Counted from the stretch's first letter, positions 1 to 28,884 are shown. The stretch is 64,000 nt of DNA from Glandiceps talaboti (GCF_964340395.1 NC_135566.1:8638001-8702000), one strand, 5' to 3'. Notes: generated by a model not told the origin, from the sequence alone. A program made the numbers and translations.

Positions 1-923
1 CTTATCTATTGGGTATTGGAACGTGAGAGAAGCCAAAGTAACAGGGGGGGGGGGGGTTAATTGCATGAACAATGTGGACACTTCCGTCAATATTGTATAG
101 GGACTATTTGTGGGTCTCACTGAGATCAGTAAAGGACTCAGACCATTTCCTCTGTCGCATAAAGTATTTTGAATGAGTTTAAGACCAGGATCATCCATTA
201 GGATTACAGATAATCACATGACATCTTTTCTTCTGCACATAGACCCTTCACCAACGTTGGTGGCGGGTCTGTGTTCTGCACCCCAGTCTAAAGTCTGCAC
301 CAACATTTTGCATACCTCTGCCAGACAACTGTTTTCACACCTCAGGTTTAATCCTAATCAGAACAAGGGCCTCAAACTTGTTACATTGTGTCGTTTTGCG
401 AAATCTTTCATACCAGAACCAATCAGACTTCTTTATGCTAATTTTAAGTGTACTTGACCATTTCCACTGTTGTATTCAGCTGTATTCAGCTTTTTGTCAG
501 ACCTTGTCTTTATCTGTCATGTACAATATTTCCGTAGGACTTTAAATATTTATTAGGTTGCTTATGTTTTCCTTTTTAGTCTGTAACGTTAGAGAAAGAA
601 TGAATGACTCCGTGAGGTTTTTCATTTGTAACTTAGAAGTTGCCAAATAAGTTTTAAAAACTTGAAATTTTATCTTGGATGTTAAAGACACTGGATGCCC
701 ATGTGGGGTTTCAATGTTCAGTACGGTAATATAAAGAGGACGCTTTCAAATGATCTTGCCTCATCTTTTCACGGTCATTATGACGTTGCCCAAATACTTA
801 TCACATTGTGATCCGTCTCTCCAGGGTCTTTTGAACTGTTATCCACGTCTTTGTTTATCGAGCTAGCTATATGCATGTTATTAACATATATTAACATATG
901 ATTTGCATCTACCAACATCTATG

Positions 924-931
924 CTATATAA
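924..931 (+). promoter_or_regulatory. possible TATA box of gene 1
   Basis: A TATATAAG-type box lies about 240 bp before the first ATG of the sulfotransferase gene, so initiation near 950-960 would give a 5' UTR of about 200 nt. The rest of 1-1162 shows no gene, only a G13 run at 44-56 and AT-rich unique sequence. A TATA match is expected by chance in AT-rich DNA, so support is weak. Confidence 0.3.
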
Positions 932-1162
932 GAAACCAACATTATTATTATTGCATCTACCAATTGTTTACAGACTCCCAATATAACAACAGTGTTACGT
1001 CGGACAGTCGCCTTTCTTCTACCCTTGGTCACTCCTTCTGCTAATGCGCTTACAGTGCATGTGATTGCCACAATCTTCAAGATATCAACCCAACACCGTT
1101 GAATTTTGACTACCGCTAACAGTCCTCAGGGTTACTGTTGTCAAACAGAGGCACGCTTTGGA

Positions 1163-11828
<10,666 letters not shown>

Positions 11829-12029
11829 GAATACAATTCACTGGAACACTTTTAGCTTGTTTTCCCGTGAAACACCATCATACGTGTAAGCCGTCATGGT
11901 TCGAACAAACAGACTGGAAGTAGTTTCCTCAAAGCTCATTGTGACAAACAACTTCAGTTGTTATACATAGTAACACCAACATTCGGATAACCATGTTCGA
12001 TAGCATTGTACTCAGAAATGCAAAAGTTC

Positions 12030-12205
12030 TGTGTCTGTCTGTCTGTCTGTATGTATGTATGTATGTATGTATGCATGTATGTATGAATGTATGTATGTAT
12101 GTATGTATGTATGTATGTATGTATGTATGTATGTGTGTGTGTATGTATGTATGTATATATGTGTGTATGTATGTATGTATGTGAGTGTGTATGTGAGTGT
12201 GTAGG
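12030..12205. repeat. (CTGT)n(ATGT)n microsatellite
   Basis: Compound tetranucleotide array about 200 bp after the stop codon of gene 1. If the poly(A) signal at 13780 is used, this array lies inside the 3' UTR. Confidence 0.95.
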
Positions 12206-12465
12206 TAGTGTATAAGTACGTAGGTATGCATCAAGGTTCAAGGATATGTGTATGCATGTCTGTCCATAGGGGTAGTAGTCACATCGACTTTTAACCGGAC
12301 ACTGCCACACATGTTGACAGTAATTTGTCAAATCACTCGTTATGTTCAACTTTGCACTTTGCCACAGAGTATGTGTACAAAAATATGTACAGAAGAATGT
12401 TAAGGGTATCGGCCTTCAATAGCTCAATGTCTCTGTTCATCTGTATCTTCATTATGGCTCTCAAT

Positions 12466-12518
12466 CTGTCTGTCTATATATCCATCTATCCATTCATTCA
12501 TTCATCCAACCATCTATC

Positions 12519-12603
<85 letters not shown>

Positions 12604-12640
12604 CCATCTATCTCTATCTCTCTATCTATACACCCATCTA

Positions 12641-12695
<55 letters not shown>

Positions 12696-12842
12696 GTGTG
12701 TGTGCCCACTTATCTATCTATCTCTCTATCCATGCATCCATCCAGCTATCTATATATCTATGCACCCATCTATCTTTCTATCTATCTATACACCCATCTA
12801 TATTTATATATCTACGCAGCATCCATCCATCTATCTATCTGT
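12466..12842. repeat. compound (CTAT)n/(CATC)n/(TA)n microsatellite block
   Basis: Alternating CTAT, CATC and two long TA tracts (about 12523-12600 and 12645-12692). A 198-residue open frame across it consists of S-I-Y-L repeats and is not a gene. Confidence 0.95.
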
Positions 12843-13124
12843 CATGAATTCAGCATCGCCTTTCCTTTTCTTCATTTTTAATCACAACAGAAAGAGGAAT
12901 AGACAATATGAATACACCTAACGAAGGGATTTTAGTGAAAGTGTTTCTTCCTATTTTTTTCTCTTTTTAAATGAACATAGTGTGTAACCTTGTTGTTCTT
13001 GGTCGTTGCGACGTCTGTAATTGTTGCTTTTGTTTCATATTTCATAACGCTTACATTCTTCCAACTACGAAAAACCGTTAACTTGTGTTCAGTAACACTG
13101 GTATAGCTCCCAGTAAGGGGACGT

Positions 13125-13184
13125 GATCTCACGAGATTACTCATGATCTCACGAGATTACTCAGATTTGATCTCACGAGATTAC
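13125..13184 (+). repeat. three tandem copies of a 16-bp motif
   Basis: GATCTCACGAGATTAC occurs at 13125-13140, 13145-13160 and 13169-13184, perfectly conserved with 4- and 8-bp spacers. Each unit contains the near-palindrome ATCTC-AC-GAGAT. It lies in the probable 3' UTR or downstream flank of gene 1. Confidence 0.9.
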
Positions 13185-13779
13185 CACAATTTCTCTCTTT
13201 TTGTTTTTGTTCCAACAAATTCGAAGAAAATAGTCTCTTCATGTACACTCAACCAAAGTTATTCCCACAGTGTTGGCACCGATTTGCTTTCAAATGAATT
13301 ATAGTGTCTATTTTATACAGACCTTGGCCGAAACGTTGTTGTCAGTGACACACTTTACTCTACAGTGCTACTGCAACTGTTTAATACTTTAATCAGTTAC
13401 TCAAAATATGATGATATTTTCCGATATTGAAGAAAAACATTTTTTATCATAGTTTGTAACTGTTATTTTCCATATTGGAAACCTTGTTCCCATGGAATGT
13501 AATATTTGTGAGTGAACAATCGTGACCAAAGCAGTTCTAAGTGTATGTCATATCACACATGGTATGAGACAGCAATGCACTAGCTTCTCGCTCAGTGCTT
13601 AAAAGCTGATCGCTCACTTTGCATAGGTACTACTTTTGCCATTTTTAGAAAGGAAAAATAGTTTTAAGGTTAATTACGATAGCAAATTGTTTTTTTTTCT
13701 GTCATGTTGAGTTTTAATTTGCCTTTTTATCTTAATATGTTGTCTTTTTAAGCATATCTGTACATGTTAGATTATATGC

Positions 13780-13785
13780 AATAAA
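13780..13785 (+). promoter_or_regulatory. candidate poly(A) signal for gene 1
   Basis: AATAAA about 1.95 kb after the stop codon. It would give a long 3' UTR spanning two microsatellites. I noticed no closer canonical signal in unique sequence, but the true cleavage site is unknown. Confidence 0.4.
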
Positions 13786-14639
13786 AGGAACACTTTTAAG
13801 CAAACATTGGTTTTTTTCAACATATGTGTTACAGAATACAGGAATGTATATTAACTGGGGTTTTCATCAGTGTGTGTGTGTGTGTGTTTGTGTGCAAGGA
13901 ACCGTCGGACAACAATTTCGAGTGTAGACTGTTGTGCCGTTGCGCACAGTACTGTCTAGGTCAGTAGAAGAGAGACTGCAGTGAAACTAATGAGTTTAAA
14001 ATAATGCAAACAAAACGTAAAGAAGAACTGACAACATCTTGTCGTTTACACTCTTCCCGATAATGTTTATATCATTTAAAGGGAGATGATGAGAAATCGC
14101 TAAGGCATGTGTATATACAAATCAAAACCACGACCTAACCTAATACCGCTGACTCGCTTGGGACGTGAAATAAAGTGTTTATAGAGTATAACTTTCTATA
14201 TATGAAATATAAATGTCTCAGACACGGGCGTGTGAGTTCATTAGGTGAAAGTAGGAAAAAAATTGAACAGTATTCAGACGACGTGGTGGAATGGATGACG
14301 TCACATTTCATGGTTGTGTCGTATTATAATGATAATTGATGCTGCATTACTATAAACAGGACATCTCGATCAACGTCTGGATATATGGACTTTGTAACAT
14401 ATCACGTTCCTTTTCCAATCAAGAAAGTTTCTTACATGATTACAGACACCGGATCTCAGTATTTTGGGATATAACTTATGGTTACTTTATCACAAACAGC
14501 TGGACAACCTCGTGAATTTATTTTAACCAGTCAACATACCAGCTGGCTGCAGGTACGTGCTGTGATTTATCAAATCATTGTGGAGTAGAAGTTGAAAGTT
14601 TATTTTTTACCAACGAATATATGTCAATAAAAAGACGGA

Positions 14640-14754
14640 CCCCCCCCCCACACACACACACACACACACATACATACATACATACATACATACATACATA
14701 CATACATACATACATACATACATACATACATACATACATACATACATACATACA
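14640..14754. repeat. C10-(CA)n-(CATA)n compound microsatellite
   Basis: A C run, about 11 CA units and then about 20 CATA units in the intergenic region. The neighbouring 13786-14639 shows no gene. Confidence 0.96.
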
Positions 14755-14949
14755 AATCAATTCCGAAACGCAATGATATCACGTTTGTATGAATTTTGAG
14801 AGTACAGTGAAAACCAATAAAGCTGAATATTTTTTTAATCGTTGAACGATGGTCTTGCTAATATTCAAAACGCTGTTGATAAGTACCATGTATGAAAACA
14901 CACTGAAAACACTCTCGCCATATTAAAACTGCACTAATTTGTAACTGTA

Positions 14950-15215
14950 GTATCGCGTGTCGACCAGACAACCACAATCTACAATTCAGTGAAAAGTGTT
15001 AAAATACCAATATCCATTAGTATTACAATAACAGGTTCAGATCGTGATCGCCGTTGAGGGCGCTGATTTTTGGTACGGACCCATCATTCGATTTGATTTA
15101 TCATGTATACAGCTACAAAAAATACGTTCACGCATAGGTGATTTAATACTGTTCACGCCATACGATATTATAAGTAAGTTTTTGTATTAAACAAAACATT
15201 TCCAATAAACATGTT
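14950..15215 (+). repeat. dispersed repeat family R3, copy 1
   Basis: Shares with 58005-58310 and 58798-59105 the ordered blocks GTTA-AATACCAATA, then a GGGCGCTGATTTTTGG-like core (15058 onward) followed by ACGGACC and ATTTGATTT, then TACAGCTACA and TACGATATTA. No ORF. It looks like a short interspersed element of unknown class. Confidence 0.65.
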
Positions 15216-15532
15216 CAGTTGCAGCTAGTCCATCTTTAATTCAACACTCAACTGATACCTTTAACCTAGATACAAATCTTCCGATCGGTAACCTATATGC
15301 TATTTGTGTCCTGTAAGTGACATATTTCAATACAAAACCAATTAATCATATATCAATTCTTATGAATATTAATATCGTACCCGTATTTTTGAGAGTCGTG
15401 AGACTGGAGAGATATAATATAGAGATCTATGAATATTTGAATATATATATTTAGTCATCTGATGATCACATATTAAAGCGTGAAGTTTTGAGTTATTATG
15501 GATTAGGACCTCATAATTCCTGGTATTAATTA

Positions 15533-15534
15533 TG

Positions 15535-15624
<90 letters not shown>

Positions 15625-15630
15625 TATATA

Positions 15631-15688
<58 letters not shown>
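15533..15688. repeat. (TA)n/(CA)n microsatellite
   Basis: About 40 TA units, a short ATATTATATAATA bridge and about 28 AC units. Intergenic. Confidence 0.97.
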
Positions 15689-15690
<2 letters not shown>

Positions 15691-15739
15691 TCTCGCAAGC
15701 CAGAGCATATATTTGATATATCCTCCGGATGTGTGTATG

Positions 15740-18140
15740 ATAGATAGGTAGGTAGGTCGGTAGATATATAGATAGGCCAGCAGACAGACATACAGACAGA
15801 CACGACGTTTGGAATTCGTAATTAAATACCCACTTGAATATTTTCTACAGATTTATAAATTCGTTGTTGTTTGTCTGTTTAATATTCATTAAGAGCGACC
15901 ATAAATTTTATGTAAACAAATGATGGTATGTGATATTTCTGTTGATTTATTTCTGAAATCTTATGTAGGGCGATATAATCTAATAATCTAGTTATATTAT
16001 AGTTGTAAGGATTGTAGGGAGTTGAGAAAGTATAAAGGGCCGTTGTGCCGCTATAGATCCATACCAGGGGTAATAATTATTATTACACTTGAATCAAAGA
16101 ATACCGATATATTATTGAGTGTACTTATTGAGTGTACATAATTATATGCTATATGAAAATTCTAAATTTGTTTATTGTATTTTTAATTACATTCCCAAAA
16201 CTGTTCATCCGGCGTAGAACACTAACATAGATCGAGTTCACCGTTTACATTGAAAACAAATGATACTTATGATACTTTATTTGGTTTTCAGTGGTCCACT
16301 TAAAATAGGTTTAATTTGGTAAAAAGAGCCACAAATCAAGAGCAGCTGTTTCAAGCCGCTCTTCTTTCTCCCTTTCAGACCACCAGACCCCCCCCCCCTC
16401 CTTGACACCATTTTCTCTCCAGCCTTTTCGTCAATTCTGTTTTTATCCTTATTACAACCCACTGGGAAAAAATAGTGCATCTGCTTACTCGTGGTAAGCA
16501 GGAATGAGACAAGGTTCCTATGCAAAGACATACAGTCTAATTAGTGTCAGTAATTTGTAAATTTAAAGTATAAACACCACAGGAGCCCATATTCGTCAGT
16601 GACTTTGTTGACGAATAGACCACGTGACGACAAGTTGTATATAACATTGAGGGCAACTGTTAGTTTTAAATTACCATTTCCACCTAATATAAACAAACTG
16701 ACAAAAGCATAGAATCGAAGGCACCAGCCGTTGGTTTTGTATCAGTTGTTTTTACCTAATTTGTCTTTGCATAAAGTCATTCCTTGGCTCATTTCATTCA
16801 AATAAACGCACTTTTTTTTCGCATATTGTATCACGGGGGGGGGGGGGGACTCAAATAGAATCGTATGAATAAATACCGACTGATTGATGATAAAATGATT
16901 ACACTATTAAGAAGAAGTTCCTGAAGACTGGTTTATTAGCCTTAGGTGATCGAAAGCGAATTACCATGGTTACCATGGATTTAGAATAATAGACAGAATG
17001 AAAATTCAATTTAACCAGAACTCGCAGATAAGGAAGTTACGTCTAACAAAATAGGGCACGTCAGGGGGAGAGAAACCTGAAAAGAATCTTACGCGTGCGC
17101 ACAGCCAATAAATGCCAGTATATACAGGTGTCAACAAATCACCTCCGTGTCGCCCCTGTTACTATCCCTATAATACGTACCTGTGACTTTAGAGATGTAA
17201 GGTATATTTATCACCCTGCCAAAAATAAAACAACAAACATAGTCCACTAACCTAATACAAATGAAACCATAGAACTGGCAGTACGGTTATTTTTTCCACA
17301 TTGGCTGGAGTCTGATCACTCCAACTCAAGACACCATCGTGTTAGTTGGCGTGGATTTCAAGATTACTTGACCAAGGTAAGAAAACATGATAAGATATAC
17401 CTATATTTTTATATCCCGACAGTACGCGTGGAGTACCAAACCAAAAAGTCTATTCAGGGCGATACCTTAAATGTTCAGATTATCGTCTTAGTGTTATCTA
17501 AATAAGGGATCATTCATTTATCCTAATCCAGCTTTTTCTATAGCTCTACCAATTGGTTTTCACTCATAGGAAAACGGGCCTTTGAAGAAAAAAGCCAATG
17601 GGGGTGTCGAGCATAAAGCAGGGAAAGGATATGCAAGGAAGCACGCCTTTAGGGCGGTGAGACATGGACCAACTTCACACTTACATAAAACGTATCTCCT
17701 TTCTTAATTGTTATCCAGAAAGCAGCATAAATTATCCATATAGCATTGATAAGTTCTGTAAGTTGATGTGACGCATCTGCATTTTTTTCGACGATCCTGA
17801 GGTCAGTGATACTTTTTTGGGTGCATCCAAAAAGTATCTCATCGAACCATTATTCCGCATTCCTGACTGTACATGTTACGTCACAGATCCCATAATTATA
17901 CCGATGATGATTAAAACATGTTTCAGTATATTAAAACATAATATTATGAAATAAAACCATCACAGAGAAATGTTCACACTTGACCCATGCCCCTTTAAAC
18001 ATTGGTCGACGCGTTTGACTTGTTTTGCCATGCCAACTTTTACAAGGTCAAGACGTCGATCTCGTACTGTAGTAGACCACCGAGACCTAGTAGGATGGAG
18101 GTTGCAAAGTGAGGGCTTTTTTCTTCAGTAAGGAAGAGAT
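15740..18140. other. intergenic, no gene recognised
   Basis: Unique AT-rich sequence with a C11 run at 16388-16398, a G14 run at 16835-16848 and a small 10-bp hairpin (GATACTTTTT paired with AAAAAGTATC, 17808-17838). No coding exon with splice sites or family motifs was seen on either strand. Confidence 0.5.
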
Positions 18141-18162
18141 ATATTTATGGGTGGAAGTCTGT

Positions 18163-18175
18163 GTGTCTGTCTGTC

Positions 18176-18208
<33 letters not shown>

Positions 18209-18229
18209 CTGTTTGTCTGTCTGTCTGTG
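18163..18229. repeat. (CTGT)n(GT)n microsatellite
   Basis: Compound array followed by a unique-looking segment (18230-18600) of the kind seen after other arrays here, with the wording ACGGCTTGCTCAATTCAAAC. That segment may be part of a dispersed repeat that carries the array. Confidence 0.95.
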
Positions 18230-18669
18230 TCATCGTTTTCTTCATAACGGCTTGCTCAATTCAAACGAAATTTTGAAGACATATTCCGTAGGGTAATGGC
18301 AAGACTTGATTAGGTTTTAGTAAAAATCCCGTGAATATTAATGAGCAGTTTACGTAATTAATGATTTTCGGTAATTAGGCTATATCTCAAGAATGCACGC
18401 TTCAAATTTATTATAACTTGGTACACACATTTGCGATACCAAAGCACACCTGTCCTGCAAATATTACTAATGTAGCATTTAGTTTTAATAAGTTATTGGC
18501 ATATTTTCGATTGGCCACAAAAAAGAAAAAAATAGTTTCTCGTCAGGAAATGTCATCTAAAGTGGTGCAACTTTATCATTCAGCTTCAATATAAATACGG
18601 GGTTATAATGCATCATGGACATCATTGAAGGGTCTTTGCTAAAACCACCACCGTGCGACCGGTCACCAC

Positions 18670-18797
<128 letters not shown>

Positions 18798-19274
18798 CAT
18801 TTATTCGATGACACCTCATCATTACATGTATCACTAGCAAAACGACCACTAACACGATACCATGGCGACAGATGATCGCAAACATAACAGCGCAGTGGTC
18901 AAGAACAGCGCCATCTAGTGTCAGGGTTAAAAATGATTTCTATCGAATGTACTTGTTCTGCATTTGAAGAATCGCCTTTACTACAAATGTATTCAATGCA
19001 CTGATATGACATGATATATAACATCTCCTGCCCATTCTCACACAAAGACTTCAAAAGGTGGTCATGTCAATAACCTTAGCATTTGTAAAACACAAAAGCA
19101 CAGCACAATCAAAAAGGGAAAAAATAAGTGTCATGTTTGCTTAATGTTTTATTTCCAAACTCAAAGTATAATTATCAATCACACATTGTAAATTATTTTT
19201 AACCAATATAATATCACGTGCAGCTAGAAACACGAAATATAGACCCTCCACTATGCACGGAAGCATTGCCGAAA

Positions 19275-19400
<126 letters not shown>

Positions 19401-19897
19401 GACTACAATAAATCATTGTAGATCGTTCCTAGGTAGTTGGTACCGTCCTCGTCATCTCTGTTCAAGCATAGACCCCTCCACTGTCTATGGTTCATGCTGT
19501 TTTATCCCAATGCATATGAGTCACTTCTCGCACCCCTCTCAAACTATCTTCAATCTATGCGCATACCCCCGCAAGGGACGCAAGCCCTTCTCAGTTGGTT
19601 AGTCTGAGTAGGACTATGTCATGTAGATTGTCTCTGTAAAAAATGAAATCACAAATTGTAAAGATAGTATTCAAAAATGCAATACTAAGCGATAATTGTC
19701 CATATTAATCACTAGGAACTGACATCATCAATGATAATCTCGGTTACCCAGACTCTGACTTCAGCCACCCCATCATAGAAGTGAGCCATCAGCGGTGAGG
19801 CTGTGGAACCGAGACTATTAAAAATCAACACGAGCGGTATATAAGTGTTTATCGTATATTCGAATGGTTTACATTAAACCCAGTCATTCACGGTTTA

Positions 19898-20300
19898 CCC
19901 CCCCCCCCCGGGGGGGGGGGGCTACTCACCATATTTGAGTATACGTATATGTGCCGCCCTTTGGGTACGTTTTCTAGCCCTTTGGTCCAAAATGGGGTCT
20001 GTTTTTTTTTTCGAGCTGAAGAGTCTAAAACGGGGTCCACTTTGCATTATTTTTTTGGCTAGGTCTAAAATGTGGTCCCTTGTCCTTCACCAAATCATAA
20101 CTGCAATTAATTGTCCAAAAATGTTGCCTCCTAGGGAAAATGTATTTAGGTCTAAACTTCCATCTTTTTAAAAACCTGTTATGGTCTAAAATGGGGTATT
20201 GCTTTTTGGTCAAAGTGGGTCTAAAATGGGGCTGGGGGTTTCTAGCACTGGCCACACACCCCTACCAGAGCTTGCCACTGGTACCGCACCCTGGGGTTTG
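19898..20300. repeat. C12G12 palindrome followed by degenerate TCTAAAATGGGGT repeats
   Basis: C12 (19898-19909) is joined to G12 (19910-19921). Downstream a GGTCTAAAATGGGGT-like motif recurs at about 19984, 20022, 20061, 20182 and 20218 with irregular spacing. Read on the - strand it gives a frame with repeated PHFRP-like segments. This looks like an interspersed repeat with internal minisatellite structure, not a gene. Confidence 0.6.
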
Positions 20301-22191
20301 ACAATACCTTACTTGAATGTAAAATTAAATGAATACGTGTGACAAGTTTGTACACTGGGAAAACTCAACATGATACTAGCAATTACATGTGATGGGATCA
20401 ACATAGAAAGTCTTATTTGTTTGTTTCAAAACAATTGCCTGTCAATCAAAGCCGGCGTTGACACAATGATATCACCATTGGTCAGATTTGTAACATGGAA
20501 TACATTTCAGCAAAACGGATAATTTTACAATATGCTCATCTACGTATCTTTGGCTCCATTGCAAACTATCGAAGCACTGATAAAACCCAAATATCATCCA
20601 GAACTGGCGAGTTTATATTTCCCTGCAACTAGATTCAATTTCATGTTGTTTTCCAGGTCTACAGACTAAATATAACAACCTTTTGATTATATATTCCTAC
20701 ATGTAAGGGGAAGAGACTTCGTAGTGTAGAGATTGATACATTTGTAGCAGCAAGATTCGTACGATATTTTCCTAAGAAAACGGCATTCTAAGCAATAAGA
20801 AAACAACAATCTATGAAATATTACACGCCCCTGTGGTTCATCAGCTCAGCTACAAACAATAGCGCCAATGGTGTTGTAGCACAACTGTGGAGTTTTGGCA
20901 GCAATGATTGGTGATACAGTGGACGTGTACGTATATGCTTGATTTCTAATTGGCACATTTAAAAACCATACTGTTATTATTATACATTATTACGTTATAT
21001 TTACCAATTATGGTAATGAAATATGAACTGTTATTATTAGAATTAGAAACACGAACTCTATTCTTTTTAAAACTAAAAACCTATGTATAGTCGACAGTCT
21101 ATCATTACTGAAACCTCAGACCACTATGGCATTTTTCAATTATGGTGGTCTGAGCTGAGACTGTGCACCAAGAGTGCATCCGAAGTGTCAGCCCCCAGGT
21201 CTGTAGTATTCCAAGCTTTTTATTGTCGTGGTTGTGTTTAATGTAGTGATAATGGAGAAAAAAACATTCCATGAAGTGATCTTACACACGTACTTTCATT
21301 CACCATCTGGTATCAATCAATCGCTTATCGCTATACACATTATCTACTTTAAGTTCCTCGTCCACCCCTATCTAATGTAGCCGAGTACTGGTCATATATA
21401 CCAACTCCTATTCAGTTCTGTAATTCTAGTACAGTGACAGCTTCCTGAAGGATGTGGCCATTGAACACGTAGGCATAGAATTATCCTGTCATCTTGAATA
21501 AGTCTTTTCTAGTTCATGAATTTGTCACTCAGTTGAATCAAATACTTTGGATCGACGCTAGCAATATGGCGCATGCGCAGGCATACATTTTCATTTTTTT
21601 TTTAAAAATATAACAAACAAAGCCGAGTACCAAACTAACAGCTGAATTTGAAATTTTCCAATTGACTGAAAATGTTTAGAATGTTTATTATTTGTTTTTT
21701 TAAAACCTCATGAATCGTAGCTAAAATGGGACGGTTTACGCGACTTATAAACAGCTTGTTACGTCAGGAATATTGCTGAAAGGTAGGCGTTATCCTGTCC
21801 TGTCGAACATGTAAAAAGTGTGTGTGTACCACGGTGTGTATGTTTGTGTATGCTTTTGTGTGTATTTATGTGTATGTGTGTGTGTGTGTGTGTGTGTGTA
21901 CGTGTATGTTTGTCTGTCTGTGTCTGTGTCTGTGTGTAGAAGGAGAAAGGATATTACCTCTCATGGCTACCAACAGAATGTGCAGTTTTTAATTTATTTT
22001 AATCTTTTCAACACATGAATACACCAGTTTGCAAGTATATACTGTAGATTCCAAGTTGAAAGCATCATACTTATATATATAATTATGTAAGTAGCTCTAA
22101 CATTTAGGTGTCTGTTCTTGTGTTCGTGTATGTATGTGTTTGTTTGTGATACAGAACGGAGAAATAGCTAAACCAGGGAAGAAATTACCTC

Positions 22192-22195
<4 letters not shown>
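20300..22195. other. intergenic, no gene recognised
   Basis: Unique sequence with a short GT/CTGT-rich patch (21820-21935) and a perfect GCGCATGCGC palindrome at 21569-21578, which matches the core of NRF-1 sites. No coding exon could be supported. Confidence 0.5.
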
Positions 22196-22265
<70 letters not shown>

Positions 22266-22270
22266 ACACA

Positions 22271-22360
<90 letters not shown>
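22196..22360. repeat. (CA)n(TC)n microsatellite
   Basis: About 38 CA units followed by about 42 TC units. Intergenic. Confidence 0.97.
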
Positions 22361-24611
22361 GCAATAGAATGGCACGTCAACAACAAACACGTCACCGAAT
22401 AGATATTAAGCTAAGGTAAGAACAAACTACCAGCACAATGGCTATACAGGCACCGTTATGTTGCACTGTTACCATATGACTTTGTTAAATATATCCGTAA
22501 TGGCTCCCCGTATTTGATGTCCTACTTGCATACAAAAAAACTGCTATGTACTATTAAAGAGGTCCAGAGGTATTTATGACGTACTGTCATTGTAAAGGTA
22601 AATAAGCGGGTACTACATATAGAAGGCCTTGAACTAAAATACTATACTTGATCACATGCAGCCCAGGAAGTTTGTTACAAATAAACAAATCAAACAATTA
22701 AATAAATACATAAACATACAAACATACACAGACATATAAATATGCATGGGTAACTGAAAACGTCATTTTAAACTCATGGATAATTATCTATATACATTAT
22801 ATATACGTGTGCGTAGTACAGGCCTGCACTCATCCATAATTAATTCTGGTTGTATGGATGAGTATATATCGAAACATAATATATTATTTAAATAGTATAC
22901 ACATGTATATACATATATATAGATAGTTATACACGGGTTTAAAATGATGCTTTCATTCACCATGCCTAATTTGTTTGTTTGTGTATGTTTAGTAATTAAT
23001 TTATCAATTTATTTATTTGTTTGTCTGTTTGTTCGTAACACGGTTCCTGGACTCCCCGTGATTTGATGTCATTCAGCAAATGGGTATTCGAAGGTTAGGT
23101 ACATGTATAAACACGAATTCTAACAGTGTAATCACGACTTTGTGTCAAGCAGTGGTTATTATTTGTCACTAAATCATTTATTCATTCCGTATGAAAACAT
23201 GTTACACGTGCGTCTCAGCGCATTGTACAAAACCGGGAAAGTTTAAAAGTTAACATGATAAAGAAATTAAAAATAACAGCACAGACACACAGAAAGTCAA
23301 TGGAAGCAAGAAAGTGTCTGAAAGGCTATTGTGTCTAAAATGACGCTTCTAAAAATGGATCAGACTTCATCTAATTTTATTACTAGTTACATCAAAATAA
23401 ATTAACATACATTTCACCTTTTCACATGCTCCATTATGTGGATACTCTTTACCCTTTACCTTTACATTAGACAGACACCAGTCCCTCGGGAAATTTGTTT
23501 TGAGTCCCGTATTCTTCAAATGTTTTGAGTTTGTTTGTTATCAGGTTTTAGTTTTGTAAAAGTCAAAAGTACTTAACTTTTCTTTTCACTTTTTCCGACC
23601 AGTTACTGTGCGCGCTATTCGAAATCATTCACTCGGGTCACTGTTCCACACACACAAAAGAACACTGTAACATTATTTTGCATGTGTTTAAATAAAATGC
23701 TCAAACACGGAGTGAAAAAAGCCCGGAGAAGCTTGAACAAGTATACGGTCATCTACAGCTAACATAACGAAAGGACAGTGAACTTAACATCGATTTCAAA
23801 GGGGTGAAAACCATGGGGGTGGGGGGGGGGGGGCTAGAATTCATTTCTAAGTTACAACTAATGTGTCCTTTTCATACAGGGTTTGCTTTGCAAATGGTAA
23901 CCCACCGGTGTGTATTCTCACGTGTCTTTATTTGTAATGAGAGGTGTTTGCCAAATTACATACATTAACATCGAAATGAATAATAGGGCGGCCTATTTTT
24001 TTCAATGCCGGCGGCCACCTTTATTCATTCAAGTGCGAGTGGCCTTCCCACTAGGAACGATCCTCAAGAGTCTTGGATTGAATGGCACGAGTCATGTTTC
24101 CTTTGTCACTCTGTACTTCTTTGCATTACCAAACCGTGTTTGCTGCCACTGCTTTCTAGTATAATTGTTCATTACTCTCAACTGATTGTTCTAACATGCA
24201 GGTAGCTTAGAAATTATGAGTGTACATGCATATAGAACCGGATGTGGGAGCTATAATGATCAACTTTTGCTCTTTCAAACTATTGATACAAACATCATAT
24301 AACAATATGCATCGATAGTGTAAGCTTTCAGGTGTTTTCTCTTTGACTCGGAAATGTCATAACCTCTTTCATTAATACGCATTCTCGCAAACCAGAGCTG
24401 TTATTTTTTCCGCGACACTGCGAAATATTAAGCGGTGCTCTTAGACGGTACCGTAAAACAGGGTGTGGTTTACGACGATGTTAAAATGCTGTTATCATCG
24501 CGCTGAAGGAAAATTATGAACTATGAAATTTATGAAAATTATGAAAATGATAAACTAACTCATTTTGTAGGTTTAAGAATCGTGCTATAAACTGGTGTTT
24601 TTAACAGCTTA
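22361..24611. other. intergenic, no gene recognised
   Basis: Unique AT-rich sequence with a G13 run at 23821-23833. Open frames here are short and lack family motifs or paired splice sites. Confidence 0.5.
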
Positions 24612-28880
<4,269 letters not shown>

Positions 28881-28884
28881 GTTG

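Noticed and set aside
1106-1162. Upstream extension of the gene 1 frame beginning with TTG
   Set aside because: There is no ATG in this extension; the ATG at 1163 has a good context and directly precedes the membrane anchor.
12325-12921. 198-codon frame rich in S, I and Y
   Set aside because: It consists almost wholly of CTAT, CATC and TA microsatellite sequence after gene 1.
20025-20255. 76-codon - strand frame with repeated PHFRP segments
   Set aside because: The peptide periodicity simply follows the ACCCCATTTTAGAC DNA repeat; no start context or exon structure.
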